64,000 bases of DNA from NCBI RefSeq assembly GCF_009870125.1, contig NC_046683.1, positions 372,001 through 436,000 on the forward strand. Reading direction: 5' to 3'. Below, piece after piece: positions 35,738 to 49,300 of the stretch; position 1 is the first letter of the stretch, and every line of letters begins with the position of its first letter. The stretch is from Drosophila pseudoobscura (taxonomy: Eukaryota > Arthropoda > Insecta > Diptera > Drosophilidae). The position numbers and the translations under genes were made by a program. The notes under the pieces are model-generated. The model was not told the DNA's origin. It saw only the letters and a program-made list of their open reading frames with translations, and did no database searches.

Positions 35738-37584
35738 TTTCCGGCGTAAGCATTAGTGGGTAGAGTGGATCGGGGGGATATAATGTGGTTTTTGTTTGTA
35801 GATTGCGTGCGTGTGTGTGTGAGGCAAACTAAAACAACTGCAGGCAGATGATGTGTGTGTGTGTGTGTATTTTTAAGATCAATCTATGCATCTCTCTCCT
35901 ACATGGACGGAGCAGGCGGAAAAACAAAAGGCAAAAAGCGTGAGAGCAAGATGAATGATTTAAATTCACAGCCTGAAAGTCGGCAAGGCTTTCTGAATGG
36001 CGTGCACCCGCCGCAGCAGCATCAGAGGCAGCGGCTGCGACAGCGGGTAATACGTTCATTTATCGTGTTTTTGCCGCCGTCGTTGCTGCTGCTGCTGTTT
36101 CTGCCGCCTCTGCTCATGGTGTCGTTGTTGCTGTCGCTGTCATTTTGCTGCGTAATTGAAGAGAAACAGGTTCACCATACCATTAAATGTATGAAGGGGA
36201 TTTGGGTGGGGTGGGGTGTGGTAAAGGAGAGGTCGGCAAACAAATCACATGACGCCGCCATCCGTCTCCCTCCTTCCACTCTTAGGCGAGTGTATCGATC
36301 TGTCGCAGCGACAGGGGCGATGGGAAGAAGTAATGGAATGCGCGGCGGCAGAGCTCTAAAAATATGCCCGTGTCCATGGAATAGCAACAGCAACAACAAC
36401 AACAGCAATAGAGACGGCATGAGTCATCTCCTTCATACCTCTGATAGCGAAGAGCAGGCGGGGGTGCTAGAGGAGTCTCAAACCGTACCTGGGGGAAGAG
36501 CACACTCCGGAGGCTGCTGCAGAACAAGTCTGTTCGAGTTATTTTTTTTTTTTTGTTAATGTTTGATGATGCTATTATAGTTTGATGGTTCCAGCACTTT
36601 CGCAGTTGCACCTGCAATCACTCACGCACGTATCGGCGCGACGCGTTTCATAACACACACCACACTGAGTAAACTAAAGGAATGCCACGGACCGAGCGTG
36701 TTCTAAAACTTTTCCAAAATTGCCAACGGCCGGGGAAAGATGCGTGTGCTGGTCCCCTTTTTCCGCGTCTTATTTCCTCTGCTTGTTTGGCTGCTTTTAG
36801 AGTGCGGGCGGGGATTGATCGGCAGACCTTCGGTGCTTTGTTTTATCTACTTTGGTGCCGCTTTTGCTGGTCGTCGTCGTCGACGTCGGACGGCGTTTTT
36901 CTGCTTTGCCGCCTGCCTTTTGACAGAGCATTTTTTCCTTAATTTTGCTTTCACTTGAATTTCGTTTACATTTTGGATTGCAATTCTGACATTTGCGGCG
37001 CAGGCGCCAGAACGAGGCTCGTTCTCTCGCCCTCTCTTTGCTGCTCTCTTCCCTATGCTTGTACACTAAAGCACACGAGATAACGGAATGGTAGAGACAG
37101 AGAAGGAGCGAAATCGCCGGCAAAAAGCTCTCTGTTGTTTGTAAACAATGACGTGTCTGATTCGCAGCTGGCAGTGCTGTCCCTATGCCCTTTGGCGCTA
37201 TCGCTGGAATTCAAAATATGTAGGAGGAATTCATAATTTACTAAATAACCCATTATACACAAAATGTTACCGTAAGATTGTTACTTCAGTCATTGGTATC
37301 AACCACTAATCCACCAGTCGGTATCATGGGAGCTATGCTATATAGCCAATGTTATAAAATCTGATCGATTATAGAAATCGTTTGCACGATGCTCTCGTAA
37401 TATTTACAAAACCATCTAAAATTTACTTAAGAATACCTTGCTCTTGAGATGTAAGCTTTTGTATAGCTTAAAAGAAATGAAAATAATCAATACATTTACC
37501 GTAAAACATTCCTCCGCGCTGAAACTCGCCTCGCATCTTTTCACTCTCATACAATATGTACATATGTACATATGTATGTATGTA
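35738..37584. other. upstream region of the 5'-nucleotidase gene
   Basis: No protein gene supported. A possible non-coding 5' exon on the minus strand ends at a CCCCAG|GTACGG donor near 36490. GAGA-like and CTCTC tracts near 37020-37050 suit a promoter region, but nothing fixes a start site. Confidence 0.4.
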
Positions 37585-38293
37585 CAGTGGTGCTCATACA
37601 CTTAAGCCACAAGAACTACACCATGAATTTAAACGAATATCAAGAAAAGTTTTTATTTTACAGCTCCCATTTTTTGTCTCAAATTAGTTCTATATGTCAG
37701 TGTTTTAATACAACAACAACCAAGTTATGAAAATATATAGTCAGCGAAATAATTAAAAAATCTGAAATTATCTCAAAAATATCCTGCTCATATACTTAAG
37801 CCACCTAAAAAAAAATGGTTAAAAAAGTTAAAATTTGCTCAGTATTCCTAGTATTTTTAATAAAACTACTTTAATATTTTGTAGGATGACCTTTCTGCTT
37901 AAGAAAAGTGGAGCAACGCCTTGGTATTGAGTCTACAGGACGTGCCCACTGTTGAGGGGTGATTTTCCTTCATTCTTCCTGTAAAATTCGGCACAAATCC
38001 TTTTAATTGCTGTTTTTTTTTTGGGCAATGACTTGGTTTAGAATTCCCCACAAGTTCTCTATAGGGTTCTGGTCGGAACTCTCCGGAGACCATTACAAAA
38101 CATTGATTCCCTCTTGGTTAAGCCACCACTTGACTATCCTGCAGCAATGTATCGGGTCGTTGTCCTGTTAAAATATACAGGCAAGTGGCAAATTATCGGC
38201 ATGCTCTCCAGATAATGTGTTACTCAGAATGTCCCTCTACATTTCGGCGTTCATAATACCTTGAATCTTCAACAGGAGACCTAAACACGATGC
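37585..38293 (-). repeat. left arm of fold-back Tc1 element
   Basis: 709 bp, reverse complement of 38524-39232; carries the inverted transposase 3' end and the terminal repeat. Confidence 0.9.
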
Positions 38294-38523
38294 TGTCCAT
38301 CATGAATGTTAAAAAGTGCCTTCAATTCGCCACAGTGCATACCCACCAAGGTCCTAATTTTTGAAATATGATTGTTTGGATCGAAAAATCCAAGTTTAAT
38401 GTCTTTAGAAGTGATGGTAAACTATATGTACGACGTCCACCCAACAAATAATTACCTCCAGAATACACAAAGAAGACCGTTAAACATTGTGGCGCTTCGA
38501 TCATGGTCTGGGGCTGTTTCACC

Positions 38524-39232
38524 GCATCGTGTTTAGGTCTCCTGTTGAAGATTCAAGGTATTATGAACGCCGAAATGTAGAGGGACATTCTGAGTAACAC
38601 ATTATCTGGAGAGCATGCCGATAATTTGCCACTTGCCTGTATATTTTAACAGGACAACGACCCGATACATTGCTGCAGGATAGTCAAGTGGTGGCTTAAC
38701 CAAGAGGGAATCAATGTTTTGTAATGGTCTCCGGAGAGTTCCGACCAGAACCCTATAGAGAACTTGTGGGGAATTCTAAACCAAGTCATTGCCCAAAAAA
38801 AAAACAGCAATTAAAAGGATTTGTGCCGAATTTTACAGGAAGAATGAAGGAAAATCACCCCTCAACAGTGGGCACGTCCTGTAGACTCAATACCAAGGCG
38901 TTGCTCCACTTTTCTTAAGCAGAAAGGTCATCCTACAAAATATTAAAGTAGTTTTATTAAAAATACTAGGAATACTGAGCAAATTTTAACTTTTTTAACC
39001 ATTTTTTTTTAGGTGGCTTAAGTATATGAGCAGGATATTTTTGAGATAATTTCAGATTTTTTAATTATTTCGCTGACTATATATTTTCATAACTTGGTTG
39101 TTGTTGTATTAAAACACTGACATATAGAACTAATTTGAGACAAAAAATGGGAGCTGTAAAATAAAAACTTTTCTTGATATTCGCTTAAATTCATGGTGTA
39201 GTTCTTGTGGCTTAAGTGTATGAGCACCACTG
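38524..39232 (+). repeat. right arm of fold-back Tc1 element
   Basis: 709 bp holding the degenerate DDE catalytic C-terminus in forward orientation and the terminal repeat ending CCACTG before TA. Confidence 0.9.
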
Positions 39233-39453
39233 TATGTACTTCTCGCCGATCATCTTAAGTTGCAGCAAAGGTGCGGCAGTAAATTTAAGCGCTTTCAATG
39301 CTTTTAGCTTCAGCTTTTAACGGTTACAGCTTCCGCGTCTTTTGGCTCGTGCACTTCCTCTCCCGGGAAGGCCAAGTGGGAAGCTGGGTGGCGCTCCTGA
39401 CTAGAGCAGTCCCCTCCTAAGCCAGAGCCTTACTTGGCCAATGACCACTGACC

Positions 39454-39500
39454 ATCGCCATCGTCATCATCATCGTCATCATCTTCATCACCATCATCAT
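39454..39500. repeat. (ATC)n/(GTC)n trinucleotide repeat
   Basis: Interrupted ATC/CATC simple sequence in gene-free DNA. Confidence 0.7.
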
Positions 39501-42500
39501 CTTACGCAACGCTCTCTATCAGCTTGTGGCAAGGTGAATGGTGCACGCTGCACATTGCAGGTGGCTGCCTCTGACTCTGTGGGCTCTGTGGCTTTTCAAT
39601 AAACTGGCCATAAAAAAAGGGGCCACATCCGCCAAATCCGAACGCACCACATAGAGGGAGGGAGTTCGTTGCCTCTGGTCGGATCTCGGAACTCGGGGCT
39701 TGGGCACGGGGCTTGTTTGTCGCACTTAATGCTGTTAAGGCGCTAAGCGGAACGGTAAATAAAGTGAAGTGGCCTGGAAGCGACTCCTCTAGCGGCCTGC
39801 AGCAGCAGGCAGAGAGCAGAGAGGGGAGCCAGGAATCTTCCTTCTGCCAGGTCCGAGTTGTCAAGTTTGTTGCCAGACCACCTCCGCATTCACCCGGCAA
39901 GAGTTTGTTTTAGCCCCCCTCGTCCGGTCTGTGTGGGTATATGTGTGTGTGTGGGGGGGTGGATGTTGCAGTGGGTCGGAGGATGAATACCCTTTAACGC
40001 TGGAAGAATGTTGAAGAGGAGATACTTTATAAGACTTACAAATTCAGGATATACTCGTGTGGTTTCAACTCAAATTTCCACTTGATCATTAATGGGTTGA
40101 TCAGCAACTACTAGCCGCAGCCGCCATAACGTACGGGTTCTTATGCCACTTGTGAATGGCAACAGCCGGTCGACCTCTATACCCTTCTGATTAATCATTT
40201 CTCTTTCAGAATGGCTTGCAGAATTGTGAGCCAGAAGTGCTTAATTGCCTATAAAATGACTCGCAAGCAAACCAGTTGGCCATGCCCATGCCCATGTGCA
40301 ACTGCACGCTGAAACTACCATTTGTCGTTGCAAGTGCCGTCGGCACTCTTGTCGCTTTTGTCGCTTTTGTCGCTGTTATTGTGGCCTAAACTGGCCCCGG
40401 CAAATTTGGTCAAAATTGCCAGTGGCCGTCGTGCATTAATTGCTTTTTGGATCTCCTGTCTCTAATCTGCAGTCCCCTGACCTGTCCTTCCCTTCCCCAA
40501 TCTGAGATCTGAGATCTGGCCAATAGTATGGCCATAGTTTGGCTGTAATGAGCGTCGTCTTTGGGTCGGTGGGCCACACCGCAGTGCGTATGCGTAATTA
40601 ACACAGAAATCAAATTTGGACGCGCTCTGCGCTGCAGGTGGGAAAACAAACCCCACAAAAGAACAATAAACAAGAGGGAGTTTTGCTGGAAGTTTCTCCA
40701 GGGCCCTCAAGGAAAAGCAAATATATGAACCGTAGCCGACTTACATACCTATTATATATGCCGTATATATTTGCATGTACTCGTATAGTATGTATATACA
40801 ATGTATTGTATTGTATTGTACTGTAGAACCTGTAAGTAGATCCAGGACTCACGCACCGCGAATATCAATGATGTCTTTACTTTACAGGCGGCTCAAGAGT
40901 TTAGTCTTCAACGAAAGTGGATGAATGCATAAGCAAGCCATCCTCCTCTTGGGGCTGGAGGGAAAACAAATTTTAAGGTGAACTGGAAATGGAAATGGAT
41001 TCATAATTTATAAAACATGAAGCTGTACTCATGAAATATGCGAATTGGGGCATAGCTTTTGGTCAGACTGGGGCTCCGGCTTCGGCTTCGGCTCCCCAGT
41101 CCGCCAGTCTGTTTCAACCATAACTCAGCACTTTTGGCCATCAAGATTCGAAGAAGGTTTCCATGGAACGGAAACGGACAAGTCCAGGGTCTATCTGTGT
41201 CCATCAACCCCAGGGAGTGGACGCCCCCGCCAGTTGCCAGAGGAGACTGCATGTTGGGGGCTTCCGAGACCATGAGTCCACGGGTCCAGCCCATCCAATA
41301 AACCAACTCAATTAGACGGCTGCTGTTTCCACAGGCGAGGTTAGAAAAACAATATAGGGAATCTATATAGAAATAGGGTGTTCCGACGGTGGGATACCCC
41401 TCAAATACTTCCCTCAGGATACTATAAAGTGGCTCTAGTTATGATTTGTCCTGCGCATCTACATAATGACAATACACCCTTCTCTTGCCAAACGTACACG
41501 GCATGAAAATTCGCTGAATCTGAATTCGCATCCAAGTTTTCGGCCATCATCTGGTTTGGTGTTTGTATGGCTGCCGCGAGGGTTTCGTTCACTGCCCACG
41601 TCAAAATCTACTTGGTATACACATCCGCGTCCGCAAGTCGAGTCTGTCCCTAAAATATTTGTGTGTGTATGTGGGTTGGTGCCACAGAATGTGAATATCA
41701 TTATAATAAACTAATTTAATTAAAAGGCAGCAGCCGTAGCCGCAGCAGCAGCAGCTATGGAGGCGAATTGTTTCGGGCATTCGGGCACAGGTTGGGAAAT
41801 CAGGTCGCAAGCTCAGACTGGGGTCCAGTTTTTGAAACTGAGAACTGCACCGAAAGTGGCGTGGCCAGTTATCAGTTACCAATCCGATTGGGGAGTCTGC
41901 ACAATTATCCATGCACCAAATAGTTTTTTGCTTGGCTTGAATGGCAAATTATATAAGCCGCTAACAGCTTGCTACATAATACAAGTACTATGGGGATACC
42001 CTCACCCAGGGATTCAGATTAGGTGTGATACTCCTCCACCTCCTCCTGAGGTGTTAACCTCAGTTTGGTGGCCCCTCTATCGCATAGATGCCATAGATGA
42101 TAGAAATTAGCCGCTGGAAATTTGGTTTAGCGACCAAATTTCGTGGTACTTTCAGTGCGATGACATCTAAGAGTGTTCCCAGCTGCGCCTTCCGATTGGA
42201 CCCAAGTATTGGGCTGGAATGGGCTCCACGCATTGGCAGCAAGTGCCAAGCCAATGCCCGCCAGACAAATATTGCGTATACGCCGCATGTGGCCAGGAGA
42301 TAATTACAGCACTTAGACGCAATTCGCGGCGATTGTGCCTGGGATTTTTAATAGCTCGCTCGCTTGTCAAATGATTTCCTCAGCCGCACAGAGTATGGTG
42401 ACTGACCCCGGGATCCAACCAACTTGAAATGATCTTAATAATAAAAAGTTATACAAGCTTAAGCTGCTCTAGAATACCACCTCTTGAAAGTGCATGAGCG

Positions 42501-44732
42501 TATGAGGTATGCCTCTCCCATCAATTATTCCCAAATATAACATAAAACACAAATACGATCTCTGCATGAATTCAATAGAAAATATTTGTCTGTCTGTATC
42601 CCCTGGCATTATGGTTGTTTGGAGCAGCCCAGTCCCATCATGATCTCGTTAGCAAAAAATAAAATTGAAATGAAAAAAATTCCAAGGCAAGTCCACCCTC
42701 ATGCTCCGGAGGAGGGGAATGTAAAATCGAGACATAATAAATTCGCAGATTGCACAACAATTTAACGCACAATGGAGGCGTGGCATGTCGGGGGTAGCAC
42801 TGCCACAACCCGCCCACTTGTCAAACGGTTTTTGCAGTCGCAGCTGTGACCGACGCAATCCCCCCCCCCCTCCCACCGTCCCACCCACCGAAAGCCATGA
42901 AAATTCTCAGAAAATATGAAAATGTAAAAATCTAAGAATGGAAATTAAATGAACAGCAACAAAACGCAACGGCCCGGTCCCACAGACAAAAGCAGCTCCC
43001 ATATCTGGCCTAAAGATCTCAAAATGTTGTTGTTGTTGTTGCTGCTGGTTCAAGTAGAGGTGGTGGTGGAAGCGGAGGTAGAGGTGTGGTTGTGGTCCGC
43101 CTTTTGCTTATTGATTTTGTAATTGAAGGTTAAATTCTAGTGCTCTCCGGCTCCCAGAGCCGTGACAGCGTGAGTGTGTGTGTTAATAGCTCGTAATGGC
43201 AGGACGTTGCTCCAGTTTCGGGTGAACGGCGGTGCACGTCTCACTCGGGAGGGGGGGAGAGGCACGTAGACGAAGAGCACGCCCTCCAGTAAGTTTGTTG
43301 CACTCCACTCTTCAATGGCACAGCGCCATAAGGAGGGCGAACAGGCAGGCAAGGGGCTCAAGCAGTTGCATTAGGTGTGCGATTATAATTGTGGAACGAA
43401 GGAGAGGGGTCTAGTTCTACACTCTTACTTCTGCACCTCTCAATCAGCGCTTGAAATTATCTCCCAGATAGACAGAAATAGATAAAGGAGGCTGCTGATC
43501 GATCAGATATGACAAATGACTCTACTGAAGCTATAGGTCTTGAGTAAGAGTACAATAGACCGACACCCATAATTGATGGACAGCATAGATGTGGTCTAGT
43601 CTGTTTTGAAGGGCGGACTCCACTTAGTCCACTTCCCCCCGTCTCTGGGTCATGTATTGATATCGCTATTGATATCGATGTCGCGCGCTGACGTTTTGCT
43701 GTCAGTGCATGCCGGTCATTAATCTTCGCCTCTTGGCTGTCCATTCCCTGAAAAATGCCAGTAAAAAAGGCAGCAAGAGAGCGGCACCATGTGTGATGAT
43801 GGTCGAGTCTGGCAGAGTATTTAGGCAAATGTCACCAGGACCCCCGCAAGAAAAGCCACAATGGAAATGTGGCAACAATGGCGCAATGTATGGCAGTGGA
43901 TGGAGGGGTGGCAACGGCAACGGCAACCACAAAAAAGGGATGTTCATGTCCTGACGATGCCATACCCTCCAAATGGGAAAGAGATCGATCTGTTCTGCCT
44001 AAATTGAAACTGTAAATCTTGTCGATCGAAGATCTTTTGGCCCTACAGTATATGTATGGAATATTCGCCAGTTCGTCAAAAGGGGCCTATTGTGTGCCTC
44101 TTGTTGTTCGTTTCCTTTTTTCTCTCTCCTTGTTGTCTGCGCCTTTTGACCCACATAGACGCGAAATGTTGCGCCTGAATGGACATTGTGGCAGGCTTGC
44201 CACCCGCTGCGGAGCTGATAGGAGTGAGGGACACGGGCGTGGTGCTGTCAGGGCGATATCGAGATGGCAGACTATGGCTGGCTGCACATTCGCATGGATA
44301 TTGTTCTTGGATTCTGCCCTGTTTGTCCAGTATTGGCATTGCAATTATACAAATTAATGCCAGAGACAAAAAGCACGCAGATTGTGACGCTTGTCCTTGT
44401 CATTGTGTGTGTGGGGATGGTGTTTGTGTCGGTGGGGGGTATGAGGTGTTTGTGGATAGGAGGGGATGGAGCGTAATTGAAATATCGCACCATTACACAA
44501 TGGAACAACAGAAACAGCTGAACGGAAGAGATGCAGAGGGGAAGAGAGCGATGAAGGAGCAGATGAGGGACAACATCCACAATGACAATCAATGACTGGC
44601 GTTGCATTGGTCGCTCAATGTCAGGCCCGAGCTCCACTCCCACTCTCCAACTCAATGTTTCCCATTGTCGGCAATGCTAAAGCAAGTGGCGCCATCTTGA
44701 AGGTTGCTTACTGTACTCGTCCTTTTTCGGGA

Positions 44733-44760
44733 CAGCAGCAGCAGCAGCAGCAGCAGCAGC
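44733..44760. repeat. (CAG)9 microsatellite
   Basis: Pure CAG run in non-coding DNA; no protein gene surrounds it. Confidence 0.85.
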
Positions 44761-46257
44761 TCTTGGGTGCTTCCTTTGGAGGTCGCAGAATGCAAGCAAT
44801 TTCGCAGCATCGCCTTGGTTACGAAATCTCTTTGTTTGCGCTTAGTTTTGATCCGCCGTGGGGCACGCAGTGAGGCAGGCAGTCGGCTCCACCGTCTCCA
44901 TCAGTCTCTAACAGTCTAGACTCTCTGGCCATCCACCAACAATGGGTAATGGGTGCCACGCATACACATTGCATAATAACTATGGCCCACTGTCGCTGGT
45001 CGCCTCTGGCCTGTCTCTTTCCCGCATCACGACAACGCACATAGTGCGCATAAATTGAATGCGACCCACAAAAATTGTTAGCCAGGCAACACACACACCG
45101 GCAAAAGCAACAGCAACAGCAACAAAACAAGCAAAATGGCATATATCACCAATCACAAATCAAACACTCGCGAAAAAACAGGCCTCCTAACACTGAATGG
45201 AGCCCCACTTTGCCGACATTCGAAAGCGAAACCAAACCCAGTCCCTGCTCCGAGCTCCAAGCTCCAAGCTTAAAACTCCAAACTCCTAGCTTCAGCTCCA
45301 AGCTCTGGCCTGGCTCTTACTACTATATGACTCCAATCTCTAACTTCAACTCCAACGCTGGCTGGCTGCCCAATTTCCGCGCCCATTTGGCGGCGGTTGC
45401 GTGAGAACCAAAACAAAAACCCAAAAAGAACGCTGCGTTTGTGTATTAAGACTAGGAGATACCCATTACGTCAATATCTGGTGAATTATAGCTATGCATG
45501 GGTCTCCCCACTGAGATGTAGAGGATGGAGATGGTGGACTGTTGATTCGGAGCCAGAACAAACAAAGGAGCTCCTCCACGTCTCTCGACCTTACCGTACT
45601 CCATATTGGTACTTTTTGGTCTACGCGTAATTTGAAAAAGTTCAAATAAAATGTCCGCAGGCTGGGCCAAAAAATGCTCAGAGGGGAGGATAGGGGACGG
45701 CAGACTGAGTACGGGGGATTGAGACCATTAATAAAGCACTTGACAAGAGCCGCGCGAACGATACGAGGAATGGAAATGGAAATGGGAACAAGGCAAGTTA
45801 TGGAAGCAGACTCTACTCGACTCCGCTCGACGACCCAGTCCTCAATCGTCCATCCCTCCATCCAGTGGTCCAGTGACCATCCATGGGGTTAGAGCTCACC
45901 TTGTTCGTTGGCATTTCCTTCTGCCGCATTCGCCACAAGACACAACAGAAACACTGCCGTTTGGACAACTTCGGACAAATTTCCAATTAAACAATCGATG
46001 ATGTGAAGTGATTTCGATTAAATCGAAAGGCGATCAACTGCAGCGGCTGTAGGGGTTGTAGGGGCTGCAGAGGACTGTGTGCGTATACTCCGGCCGCGCC
46101 TGTGCTGTGTGCTCTGTCTTGGCCTGCTGCCTGCTTTGCCAACTGCGGGGCAAACCCGTTCTCTTGACTGCAGCCGCCACCACCACCACCAATGATTGCC
46201 CATGTTGCACCATATTTCGAGAGCAGAGTGGGGGGGCTTTTCCATCACTCAAATTCG

Positions 46258-46265
46258 TATAAATA
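46258..46265 (+). promoter_or_regulatory. TATA box of the cuticle-type gene
   Basis: TATAAATA 132 bp before the ATG; transcription start predicted near 46289 (ACAGTTGTCGAG). Confidence 0.75.
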
Positions 46266-46389
46266 GGCCCAAAGAACGGCGAACCGAAACAGTTGTCGAG
46301 ACGCAGCCCAGACCGCAGTTGCAATCCAAATAAAACCGATTGAATCGTATTTTTTTGCCACTCTTTATTGGACGTTTAACAAGCTCAAA

Positions 46390-49300
46390 ATGGCTTTCAA
46401 GGTGCGTGGGGCAAGTGTGTGCAAGTGTGTTTGTGGCAAGCAGTATTTAAGTTGCCTTCAAAGGATCCCATTGGTACGGGGACATGAAAAAGGACCTAAG
46501 GAGATACAGCCACCGATCCGTTGCAGCATCAGCACCAGCAATTGTTATCCTTTGAAATGTTACTTCTTTGGCTCCAGTCCTCTCCAGTTGCCGACACTTA
46601 TCTCCGGCGGAAAGGAGGTCCCAATGTCGTCAGCCACAGCGAGTTATGATGCCAGATTCGCAGAACTGGCAGCACGCTTTACCTTTGTGGCTTTTGCTTG
46701 GATCCCCCACGACAGGATAACAACGTTTGACTTGCTGCTGCAGCGGATAGGAAGGAGCTCCAGTGAAACGGATTGCTTCATGCAAACCTGGCATTTACCA
46801 TCTGGCATCTGCTACCCTCTTTTGTTCTCTGGCAGTTCCCTCGCAGTTGCCTGCAATCTTCCTTTTCCCGACCTCACTTGCAATGCAATTGCATTTCTAT
46901 TTCAATTTCCATTCAAATTGGTGGCCAAGGCAACCCACTGGTACACGATAACGAGAACGACACCCAAAGCCAGAACCAGAGCCAGTGCCAGTGCTATAAC
47001 GCATGATAGACGCAGCTAATTACGAGTGCGACTCTCCGGGCCAAGGTCAGGTCAGGTCAGGTCAGGTCAGGTCACCAAACCTGACCTGGCTGTCCACTAC
47101 CAGAGCAGGTGCACAGCCAGCATGCAGAGTAGGCAGTGGGCACAGCTTAGAGCGCAGTTCCATGGCATCCCAAAGGGCATTCTCTCGCCCACGTCCTGAA
47201 TGCGTTCAACAGAAGTGGAGGAGTGAAGTCCTAAGTCCAGAGGGACAAATAAGTCAAGACAAATATAGAATATAGCAGGTCATCCAAGCCTCCCATCCCA
47301 TTCCCTTCAACTTTATGAAAAGTTGTTTATTTTTATACAATTAATGAATGGCGCAGGCATTAAGCACTTTCCACAGCTCCAATTCACAAGTGCTGCCCAG
47401 TGCTGCCCACGTGGTGCTAAAAGTACTCTAATGCTTTTTCAATTTATGTAATAAGAGTGCTTTACTATTACTTGGAATACCCAGAGAGTACAGCCAGTGA
47501 GAGCCAGTTCTTTGTTTATTTTTAGTTCTGTTTGGTATCTTGCAACAATTCCATCCTATCTCCCAATGCAATAACTGCCTCTAACTGATACTAAAGACAG
47601 TCTTTGTGGGTCCTTCGACACAGTCAGAGACCTCTCAGTCCCCTCCTGCAAGGTCATGCCACCCCGCATCCGTCTATCCATATATTTCTTCTTGTTTTCT
47701 TGTTCTACTCAACTACTTTACAAAACTTAATTAAAAGTTTACTCGTCTGCAATTTCCTGCTGCGCTGCTGCTCCTGCTCCCAAAATAAACACAGGACTCT
47801 TTTCCCGGAAAAATATGGAAAAGCAAGTTCTTTCGTTCATTGGCTTTCATGGCTTTCAATCCATTCCAGGTTATTCTCTGTGTGGCCGCAATGGCGATCG
47901 CCTGCGCCCAGGCCAAGCCCGGCGGACCCGCCGCCTACTCGATTAGCGCCCCCAGCGTAGACCACGCCTCCGTGGGCAACACACAGGAGCACACAGTGAA
48001 GGGACACTACGGCCAGTCCTCACAATCGGACTACGCCAGCCAGGTGCAGACGGCCCACTCTCAGTCACATGTTCAGCGCTCGAGCATCAGCAACGACGCC
48101 GGCCTGGCCCCGGCGGCCCATTATGCAGGTAAGCCTCATCCTGTCAAGGATATTGTCCGTCAAGTACCAAATACCGAGCACCAAGCACCAAGCACCACAC
48201 GATCCACTCCATCCCCCTAGTGCACGTAGTTTAATGTTAACCCCAAACCGAATCTAGCTCCCGCGACTCACGCCATAGCCGCCCCCGCTATTGGCGCCTC
48301 GTACGCCTTGGGAGTGGGGCACACGGCCCCTGCCCAGATCCAGGGCCTGGCCTACGCGAGTCACGGCTATGCCGCCGCCCCAACCGTGGCCTACGGCGGC
48401 CACTACGGCCCTCAGTACGGTGGCGGCCATTATGCAGCCACGGCCCCGGCCCTGCAGCTCTCGGGAGTGGCAGTGGGACACTACGGACACATCGGACACC
48501 TGGGCCTGGGCGCAGGTCTCGGCTATGGGTATGGCGGATATAGCTCCGGTCCGGCCCTGTCGCATGGCTACGCTCAGGTTGCCGCCGCTCCCGCTCAAGT
48601 TGTGAAGTATGCCGCCACTCCAGCCTACGGTAGGTGCAAGCCCGGATGCTGATGTTGCCCCTTCACCAATCCCCCGCTAACTTCCGCACCCTCCGCTGCA
48701 CTCTCTCCGCACTGTCACTGCTTCCGTAGTAATTTGTGAGCGATGTTCAACTAATTTTACAGAAAGTTTTCGACTCTAAAATACCACAGCCGCCATGCTG
48801 CCATGCACGCATCGGGGGTAGCTATCGATAATGCAATGGGGATATGGGGGAAATGGGACATAGAAAAGTTATCTTCTGCCGGACTGTACTGCGGAAATTT
48901 ATTGTGTTTTCGCCTCTCCGCCAAGTGCACTTGGCAAAAACAAACTCTATGGCGAGAACAAAATACTAAGCGAAAGTTTTGCTCCACTGGACAACAGGCT
49001 ATGAGAGGGATGAAATAATGTCAGAAAGCACCCACGTAGAGAATACTCAAAAGAAACAAAAGTCGAAAATGATCGACATAAGTCATCCCAGCGATCGATT
49101 TGATCAAAGGCTTTACCGCTTGACAGGCATGACAGGCAACAGGGATGCGACCCCCCCTCTTGCATGACAGTCAACTCGCTATTGGAGGAGTCAATCGATT
49201 CAGCTGTCCGCCACCGTTCCACACACAAACAAGACACAGGATAAACTGTATTTGTCCGTCAGCTATCGATTTGCCAGAAACAGATAGGGCATGTGCGGCG

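Larger units (their letters stand above)
37585..39232. mobile_element. fold-back Tc1-family element (inverted dimer of transposon 3' halves)
   Basis: A 1,648-bp element flanked by the TA target duplication used by Tc1/mariner transposons (37583-37584 and 39233-39234). Both ends carry the terminal sequence CAGTGGTGCTCATACACTT. Two 709-bp arms (37585-38293 and 38524-39232) are reverse complements with, as far as I can see, one mismatch. They flank a 230-bp unique spacer. The spacer plus right arm read, on the plus strand, as the C-terminal part of a Tc1 transposase with GASIMVWGCF, QDNDPIH (Asp at 38653) and NPIENLW (Glu at 38758). That is exactly a D34E spacing, with several stops. The left arm repeats the same 3' half inverted. 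No intact transposase remains. Confidence 0.9.
39235..46257. other. gene-free region between the Tc1 element and the cuticle-type gene
   Basis: Seven kilobases with no supported coding exon, TATA box plus ORF, or RNA gene. Contains simple repeats (ATC/GTC trinucleotides at about 39454-39500, (CAG)9 at 44733-44760, GT tracts near 39936-39955) and otherwise ordinary mixed sequence, possibly regulatory. Confidence 0.5.
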
